Shown here piece by piece: positions 56,262 through 64,000 of a stretch of 64,000 nucleotides of DNA (its first letter is position 1; every line of letters begins with the position of its first letter). Both the position numbers and the translations under genes were made by a program. Under the pieces are notes generated by a model. It was not told where the DNA came from and did not search any database. It saw nothing but the letters and a program-made list of their open reading frames with translations. Origin of the DNA: Aegilops tauschii subsp. strangulata (Eukaryota; Streptophyta; Magnoliopsida; Poales; Poaceae); NCBI RefSeq assembly GCF_002575655.3, contig NC_053040.3, positions 459,220,780-459,284,779 on the forward strand, in the 5' to 3' direction.

Positions 56262-57222
56262 GTGGCATCATGAGCCAGGTTTATGCGTAGATTCTATGCA
56301 CGAGTAGAACACAAAGTAGTTGTGGGCGACGATTTGTTCAATTTGCTTACCGTTACTAGTCTTATCTTGATTCGGCGGCATTGTGGGATGAAGCGGCCCG
56401 GACCGACCTTACACGTACTCTTACGTGAGACAGGTTCCACCGACTGACATGCACTTGATGCATAAGGTGGCTAGCGGGTGTCTGTCTCTCCCACTTTAGT
56501 CGGATCGGATTCGATGAAAAGGGTCCTTATGAAGGGTAAATAGCAATTGGCATATCACCGTTGTGGCTTTTGCGTAGGTAAGAAACGTTCTTGCTAGAAA
56601 CCCATAGCAGCCACGTAAAACATGCAACAACAATTAGAGGACGTCTAACTTGTTTTTGCAGGGTATGCTATGTGATGTGATATGGCCAAAAGGATGTGAT
56701 GAATGATATATGTGATGTATGAGATTGATCATGTTCTTCTAATAGGAATCACGACTTGCATGTCGATGAGTATGACAACCGGAAGGAGCCATAGGAGTTG
56801 TCTTAATTTATTGTATGACCTGCGTGTCAATGAAAAACGCCATGTAATTACTTTACTTTATTGCTAACCGTTAGCCATAGTAGTAGAAGTAATAGTTGGC
56901 GAGACAACTTCATGAAGACATGATGATGGAGATCATGGTGTCATGCCGGTGACGAAGGTGATCATGCCGCGCCTCGAAGATGGAGATCAAAAGGCGCAAG
57001 ATGATATTGGCCATATCATATCACTTTATGATTTGCATGTGATGTTTGTCATGTTTACATCTTATTTGCTTAGAACGACGGTAGCATAAATAAGATGATC
57101 CCTCACTAAAATTTCAAGAGATGTGTTCCCCCTAACTGTGCACCGTTGCGAAGGTTCGTTGTTTCGAAGCACCACGTGATGATCGGGTGTGATAGATTCT
57201 AACGTTCGCATACAACGGGTGT

Positions 57223-57323
57223 TGACGAGCCTAGCATGTACAGACATGGCCTCGGAACACAAGCAAAACACTTAGGTTGACTTGACGAGCCTAGCATGTA
57301 CAGACATGGCCTCGGAACACAAG
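57223..57323 (+). repeat. 57-bp tandem repeat in the leader of the Angela-type element
   Basis: 'gacgagcctagcatgtacag' through 'cggaacacaag' occurs twice, at 57225 and 57282. Confidence 0.9.
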
Positions 57324-57579
57324 AGACCGAAAGGTCGAACATGAGTCGTATAGTAGATACGATCAAAATGGAGATGTTCACCGATGATGGCTAGTCCATC
57401 TCACGTGATGATCGGACACGGCCTAGTCGATTCGGATCATGTATCACTTAGATGACTAGAGGGATGTCTGTCTAAGTGGGAGTTCATTAAATAATCAGAT
57501 GAACTTAATTATCATGAACATAGTCAAAAGGTCTTTGCAAATAATGTCGTAGCTTACGCTTTAGTTCTACTAAGATATG

Positions 57580-60500
57580 TTCCTAGAGAAAATTTAGTTG
57601 AAAGTTGATAGTAGCAATTATGCGGACTGGGTCCGTAAACTGAGGATTGTCCTCATTGCTGCACAGAAGGCTTATGTCCTTAATGCACCGCTCGGTGTGC
57701 TGAACCTCGAGCGTCGTTTGTGGATGTTGCGAACATCTGACATACATGTTTTGATGACTACGTGATAGTTCAGTGTGTGATGCTAACGGTTTAAAATTGT
57801 GGCACCAAAGACGGTTTTGAAACGTCGCAGAACATATGAGATGTTCCAAAGACTAAAATTGGGATTTCAGACTAATGTCCACGTCAAGAGGTATGAGACC
57901 TCTGACAAGTTTCTTAAGCCTACAAACTAAGGGAGAAAAGCTCAATCATTGAGCATGTGCTCAGATTGTCTGAGTACTACAATCACTTGAATCGAGTGGG
58001 AGTTAATCTTCCAGATGAGATAGTGATGGTTCTCCATAGTCACTGCCACCAAGCTATTAGAGCTTCGTGATGAACTATAACATATCAGGGATAGACATGA
58101 TGATCCTTGAGCAACTCGCGATGTTTGACACCGCGAAAGTAGAAATCAAGAAGGAGCATCAATTGTTGATGGTTAGTAAAACCACTAGTTTCTAGAAGGG
58201 CAAGGGCAAGAAGGGATACTTCATGAAACGGCAAATCAGTTGCTGCTCTAGTGAAGAAACCCAAGGTTGAACCCAAACCCGAGACTAAGTGCTTCTGAAA
58301 TGAGGGGAACGGTCACTGAAGCAGAACTACCCTAGATACTTCGTAGATGAGAAGGCTGGCAAGGTTGACAGAAGTATGTTGGATATACATTATATTAATG
58401 TGTACTTTACTAGTACTCCTAGTAGCACCAGGGTATTAGATACCGGTTCGGTTGCTAAGTGTTAGTAACTCGAAATAAAAGTTGCGGAATAAACGGAGAC
58501 TAGCTAAAGGTGAGATGACGATATGTGTTGGAAGTGTTTCCAAGGTTGATGTGATCAAGCATCGCATGCTCCCTCTACCATCGAGATTGGGGTTAAACCT
58601 GAATAATAATTATTTGGTGTTTGCGTTGAGCATAGACATGATTGGATTATGTTTATCGCAATACGGTTATTCATTAAAGGAGAATAATGGTTACTCTGTC
58701 TATTTGAATAATACCTTCAATGGTCTTGCACCTAAAATGAATGGTTTATTGAATCTCGATCGTAGTGATACACATGTTCATGCCAAAAGATATAAGATAG
58801 TAATGATAGTACCACATACTTGTGGCACTGCCACTTGAGTCATATTGGTATAAAACGCATGAAGAAGCTCCATGTTGATGGATCTTTGGACTCACTCGTT
58901 TTTGAAAAGATTGAGACATGCGAACCATGTCTATTAGTATATATGCATGAAGAAAGTCCATACAGATGGATTATTTGGACTCACTTGAGACATACAAATC
59001 ATACCACATGGGCAAGATGACTGAAAGGCCTCGTTTTCAGTAAGATGGAACAAGAGAGCAACTTGTTGGAAGTAATACATTTGATGTGTGTAGTCCAATG
59101 AGTGCTGAGGCACGCAGTGGATATCGTTATGTTCTTACTTCACAGATGATTTGAGTAGATGCTGAGAATATTTACTTGATGAAACACAAGTCTGAATTAT
59201 TGAAAGGTTCAAGTAATTTCAGAGTGAAGTTGAAGATCGTCGTGACAAGAGGATAAAATGTCTGTGATATGATCATAGAGATGAATATCTGAGTTACGAG
59301 TTTGGCACACAATTAAGAAATTGTGGAAATTGTTTCACGACTAATACCGCCTGGAACGCCATATTGTGATGGTGTGTCCGAACATCATAACTGCACTCTA
59401 TTGGATATGGTGCATACCATGATGTCTCTTATCGAATTACAACTATCGTTTATGGGTTAGGCATTAGAGACAACCACATTCACTTTAAATAGGGCACCAC
59501 GCAATTCCGTTGAGACGACACCGTATGAACTATGGTTTAGAGAAACCTAAGCTGTCGTTTCTTAAAAGTTTGGGGCTGCGACGCTTATGTGAAAAAGTTT
59601 CAGGCTGATAAGCTCGAACCCAAAGCGGATAAATGCATCTTCATAGAATACCCAAAACAGTTGGGTATACCTCCTATTTCAGATCTGGAAGCAAAAGTGA
59701 TTGTTTCTAGAAACGGGTCCTTTCTCGAGGAAAAGTTTCTCTCGAAAGAATTGAGTGGGAGGATGGTGGAGACTTGATGAGGTCATTGAACCGTCACTTC
59801 AACTAATGTGTAGCAGGGCACAGGAAGTTGTTCCTGTGGCACCTACACCAATTGAAGTGGAAGCTTATGATAGTGATCATGAAACTTCAGATCAAGTCAC
59901 TACCAAACCTCATAGGACGACAAGGATGCGTACTACTTCAGAGTGGTACGTAATCCTGTCTTGGAAGTCATGTTGCTAGACAACAATGAACCTACGAGCT
60001 ATGGAGAAGCGATGGTGGGCCCGGATTCCGACGAATGGCTCGAGGCCATACAATCCGAGAGAGGATCCATGTATAAAAACAAAGTATAGACTTTGGAAGA
60101 CCTACTTGATGGTCGTAAGGCTCTTGGGTGCAGATGGATTTTAAAAGGAAGACAGACAATGATCGTAAGTGTCACCATTAAGAAAGCTCGACTTGTCGTT
60201 AAGATGTTTTCCGACAAGTTCAAGGAGTTGACTGCGATGAGACTTTCTCACCCGTAGCGATGCTAAGAGTCTGTTGGAATTATATTAGCAGTTACTGCAT
60301 TATTTATGAAATCTTGCAGATAGGATGTCAAAACATTGTTTCCTCGACGATTTTCTTGAGGAAAGGTTGTATGTGATACAACCAGAAGGTTTTATCAATC
60401 CTGAAAGATGCTAACAAGTATGCAAAGCTCCAACAATCCTTCTAAGGACTGGAGTAAGCATCTCGGAGTTGGAATATGCGCTTTGATGAGATGATCAAAG

Positions 60501-61300
60501 ATTTTGGGTTTATACAAAGTTTATGAGAACTTGTATTTCCAAAGAAGTGAGTGGGAGCACTATAGAATTTTTTATGAGTATATGTTGTTAACATATTGTT
60601 GATCAGAAATGATGTAGAATTTCTGGAAAGCATGCAGGGTTATTTGAAAAGTGTTTTTCAATGGAAAACCTGGATTAAGCTACTTGAACATTGAGCATCA
60701 AGATCTATAAGATAGATCAAAAACGCTTAATAGTACTTTCAAATGAATACATACCGTGACAAGATTTTGAAGGAGTTCAAAATAGATCAGCAAAGAAGGA
60801 GTTCTTGGCTGTGTTACAAGGTGTGAGTATTGAGTAAGACTCAAGACCTGACCACGGCAGAAGAGAGAGAAAGGACGAAGGTCGTCCCCTATGCTTTAGA
60901 CGTAGTCTCTACAGTATGCTATGCTGTGTACCGCACCTGAAGTGTGCCTTGCCATGAGTTAGTCAAGGGGTACAATAGTGATCCAGAAATGGATCAAATG
61001 ACAGCGGTCGAACTTATCCTTAGTAACTAGTGGACTAGGGAATTTTCTCGATTATGGAGGTGGTAAAAGAGTTCGTCGTAAAGGGTTACGTCGATGCAAA
61101 CTTTGACACTAATCCGGATGACTCTGAGTAGTAAACCGGATTCGTATAGTAGAGCAGTTATTTGGAATAGCTCCAAGTAGCACGTGGTAGCTGCATCTAC
61201 AAGATGACATAGAGATTTCTAAAGCACACACGGATCTGAATGTTGCAGACCCGTTGACTAAAACCTCTCTCGTAAGCATAACATGATCAAAACCTAGAAC
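57580..61300 (+). pseudogene. Degenerate gag-pol of the Angela-type Copia
   Basis: Short fragments are recognisable in Copia order: gag (about 57600, NYADWVRKLRIVL), pre-integrase (about 58820, WHCHLSHIGIKRMKKL), integrase-to-RT linker, RT region (about 60010-60250, SDEWLEAIQSE) and RNase H region (about 61080). Stops and frame changes are dense throughout, so no protein can be made. This element could move only with proteins from relatives. Confidence 0.85.
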
Positions 61301-61304
61301 TCAT

Positions 61305-61440
61305 TGAGTGTTAATCACATGGTGATGTGAACTAGATTATTGACTCTAGTAAACTCTTGGGTGTTAGTCACATGGCGATGTGAACTTTGAGTGTTAATCA
61401 CATGGTGATGTGAACTAGATTATTGACTCTAGTGCAAGTG
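61305..61440 (+). repeat. Repeated block upstream of the purine tract
   Basis: 'gtgttaatcacatggtgatg' with 'tgaactagattattgactct' appears at 61308 and again at 61391, with a shorter variant 'gtgttagtcacatggcgatg' between at 61361. Confidence 0.85.
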
Positions 61441-61446
61441 GGAGAC

Positions 61447-63177
61447 TATTGGAAATATGCCCTAGAGGCAATAATAAAATAGTTATTATTGTATTTCCTT
61501 GTTCATGCTATAATTGTATTAACTGGAAACCGTAATACATGTGTGAATACATAGACCACAACATGTCCCTAGTAAGCCTCTAGTTGACTAGCTCGTTGAT
61601 CAATAGATGGTTATGGTTTCCTGACCATGGACATTGGATGTCATTGATAACGGGATCACATCATTAGGAGAATGATGTGATGGACAAGACCCAATCCTAA
61701 GCATAGCACAAGATCGTGTAGTTCGTTTGCTAAGAGCTTTTCTAATGTCAAGTATCGTTTCCTTAGACCATGAGATTGTGCAACTCCCGGATACCGTAGG
61801 AATGCTTTGGGTGTACCAAACGTCACAACGTAACTGGGTGGCTATAAAGGTGCACTACAGGTATCTTCGAAAGTGTCTGTTGGGTTGGCACGAATCGAGA
61901 CTGGGATTTGTCACTCCGTAGGACGGAGAGGTATCTCTGGGCCCACTCGATAATGCATCATCATAATGAGCTCAATGTGACTAATGAGTTAGCCACGGGA
62001 TCATGCGTTACAAAACGAGTAAAGAGACTTGCCGGTAACGAGATTGAACGAGGTATTGGGATACCGACGATCGAATCTCGGGCAAGTAACATACCGATAG
62101 ACAAAGGGAATTGTATACGGGATTGATTGCATCCCGGACATCGTGGTTCATCCGATGAGATCATCGTGGAACATGTGGGAGCCAATATGGGTATCCAGAT
62201 CCCGCTATTGGTTATTGGCCGGAGAGGTGTCTCGGTCATGTCTGCATGGTTCCCGAACCCGTAGGGTCTACACACTTAAGGTTCGGTGACGCTAGAGTTG
62301 TTATGGGAAATAGTATGTGGTTACCGAAGGTTGTTCGGAGTCCCGGATGAGATCCCGGACATGACGAGGAGCTCCGGAATGGTCCGGAGGTGAAGATCGG
62401 TATATTGGACGAAGGGTATTGGAGTCCAGAATTGTTCCGAGGGTACCAGGTTATGGCCAGCATGTCCGAAAGGGGTTTCGGAGGCCCCGACAAGCGTTGG
62501 GGGGCCTTATGGGCCAAGGGGAAGGGGCAAACCAGCCCACTAAGGGGCTGTGCGCCCCTCCCAACCCCTCTCACGTAACCAGGAGAGGTGGGGGCGCCAC
62601 CCCTAGGGCAGCCGCCCCTCCCGGCTTGGGGGGCAAGTTTCCTAGGGGGTGGGGGCGCCCAAACCCATCTAGGGTTTCCCCTGGCCGCCGCCTCCTCCTC
62701 TAGATCCATCTAGAGGGGCCGGCCCCCTCTCCCCTTCCCCCTATATATAGTGAGGGGGTGGGAGGGCAGCCATACCCTGCCCTTGACGCAACCCTCTCCT
62801 CCTCCAACTCCTCCTCCTCCTCCGTAGTGCTTAGCGAAGCTCTGCCGGAGAACCACGAGCTCCATTGCCACCATGTCGTCGTGCTGCTGGAGTTCTCCCT
62901 CAACTTCTCCTCTCCCCTTGCTGGATCAAGAAGGAGGAGACGTCTCCGGGCTGTACGTGTGTTGAACGCGGAGGCGCCGTCCGTTCGGCGCTAGATCGGA
63001 TCTTCCGCGATTTGAATCGCCGCGAGTACGACTCCATCAACCGCGTTCTTGTAACGCTTCCGCTTAGCGATCTTCAAGGGTATGAAGATGCACTCCCTCT
63101 TCTCTCGTTGCTAGCATCCCCTAGATTGATCTTGGTGACACGTAGGAAAATTTTGAATTATTGCTACGTTCCCCAAA
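61447..63177 (+). repeat. 3' LTR of the Angela-type element
   Basis: 1731 bp, with an internal deletion of about 20 bp near 61507 relative to the 5' LTR. Confidence 0.95.
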
Positions 63178-63935
63178 TTACCTACAAAAAAATCACAAGA
63201 TTTTGGAAAAGTTTACGAAGTTGAAACAAAAATGTGGATTCCAAAAATGTTTATAAATTTGAAAAACGTTCATGCATTTGAAAAAAAATCCAGAATTTGA
63301 AAATTTGACATATTTGAAAAGAAGTTCATGATTCGAAAAAAACATGGATTTTAGGTCCACAATATTCTAAGAAAATTTTGCGAGTTTGAAAAAAAGATCC
63401 TGAATTTGAGAGAAGTTCACGGGTTTGAAAAGTTCATTATTTCAGAAAAAATCAAGAATTTGAAAAAGTTCATGCATTTAAAAAGTACAAAAAAGGAAAA
63501 AGTACACTATTTTTTTAAAATAATTTCACAAATTTTTATAAAGTTCATGAATTTGGAAAGAAGTTCATGGATTTGAAAATTTCGTCAAATTTGATAAAGT
63601 TCACGGATTTGAAGAAGTTCATAAATAGTGAAAAAGATCATGAGTTTGATAAATGGTTAAAAATATTGAAAATACCAAATATCAAAAAAAGAAGGAAAAA
63701 AGAGAAAAGAAACCCAAAAATTTTAAAAAGATAAAAATAAAAAAACCAAACAAAGTCAGGTGGAAAACCCCACATAAAAATACATAGAGAGAAAACCAAC
63801 TTGTGTATAAGGCGATGCCCTAATGGGCCGGCCCACTTAGGAAACCTTTGTACACTAGGGGTGTGCGTCATTTACCGTTTTGCCCAAGTGGCGCAAGGGG
63901 CGCTCAATAGGATTCAGTATTGTTAAAATCCGACG
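63178..63935 (-). repeat. Dispersed repeat, copy 2, right part
   Basis: Series of 'gaaaaagttcatgaatttg'-type motifs, the inverse of 44300-44720. It ends with 'gcgctcaataggattcagta', the complement of the start of copy 1. Confidence 0.65.
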
Positions 63936-64000
63936 TCAGATTGTTAACCATGGCAAATCAAACGTTTTTATGGCAAATTTAGTAGTCACGAGGGTAACAA
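63936..64000. other. Window end, nothing recognised
   Basis: Too short to assign. Confidence 0.5.

Larger units (their letters stand above)
54513..63177 (+). mobile_element. Angela/WIS/BARE-1-type Copia retrotransposon, full length but dead
   Basis: 5' LTR 54513-56261, 3' LTR 61447-63177, target duplication TTACC (54508-54512 and 63178-63182). The 3' LTR begins TATTGG for TGTTGG and ends CCCCAAA for CCCCAACA, so both its terminal dinucleotide regions are mutated. A purine tract (aagtgggagac) precedes it, and 'gtggcatcatgagccagg' follows the 5' LTR. Length is 8665 bp. Confidence 0.95.

Noticed and set aside
1..64000. tRNA, rRNA or miRNA genes
   Set aside because: None was recognised by eye. 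A covariance-model scan would be needed to exclude small RNA genes.

Overview
This is a plant nuclear window, almost certainly from a Triticeae grass (wheat, goatgrass or barley group). The main reasons are LTRs that open with TGTTGGAAATATGCCCTAG (Angela/WIS/BARE-1 type), a CACTA element with TGGCGCACC subterminal repeats, abundant Stowaway and Tourist MITEs, and grass-type gene families. No organellar or bacterial features were seen. Family names for repeats come from memory of Triticeae repeats; TIRs, TSDs and splice sites were read directly.

Layout. (1) 191-10954 is a tandem duplication of a ~5.0 kb unit; each copy carries one intact two-exon papain-type cysteine protease gene (SAG39/SAG12-like; 3373-4488 and 9115-10230). 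A third, truncated unit (10965-16552) was split by a 5.1-kb CACTA transposon (11038-16134, TSD TGT) that carries a decayed B3-like gene. (2) 17037-19930 holds a 17-exon ERD6-like sugar transporter with an uninterrupted 473-codon reading frame. (3) 22336-25116 is a DUF4220/DUF594 membrane-protein pseudogene with a MITE inserted in it. (4) 25956-31550 is a 5.6-kb Mutator-like element (MULE) with ~120-bp TIRs and a perfect 9-bp TSD. It holds a decayed MuDR-type transposase and, on the opposite strand, an apparently intact GRF-zinc-finger/transmembrane gene. (5) 31551-34803 contains a LINE-like insertion and a third, more diverged cysteine protease (33687-34803). (6) 35719-38285 holds a minus-strand LINE tail and a solo Angela-type LTR (TSD TATCA). 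(7) 38286-47475 is a gene-bearing stretch: a single-repeat MYB/SANT gene (40387-41052), a Cys-rich secreted protein (42193-42720), an ESF1/MEG-like small secreted Cys-rich gene (46719-47124) and several MITEs. (8) 47476-52444 is a minus-strand Copia element with very short (153 bp) LTRs. (9) 53236-53758 is a MITE nested inside another MITE. (10) 54513-63177 is an Angela-like Copia element (TSD TTACC) inserted in an older repeat whose halves lie at about 54290-54512 and 63178-63935.

The likely functional genes are the three proteases, the sugar transporter, the MYB-like gene, the Cys-rich gene and the ESF1-like gene. The cysteine proteases are a locally amplified family; the others are not obviously related functionally. 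Most remaining DNA is nested transposable elements. The two most unusual items are the MULE carrying a second, GRF-type gene opposite its transposase, and the CACTA element carrying a B3-like gene.
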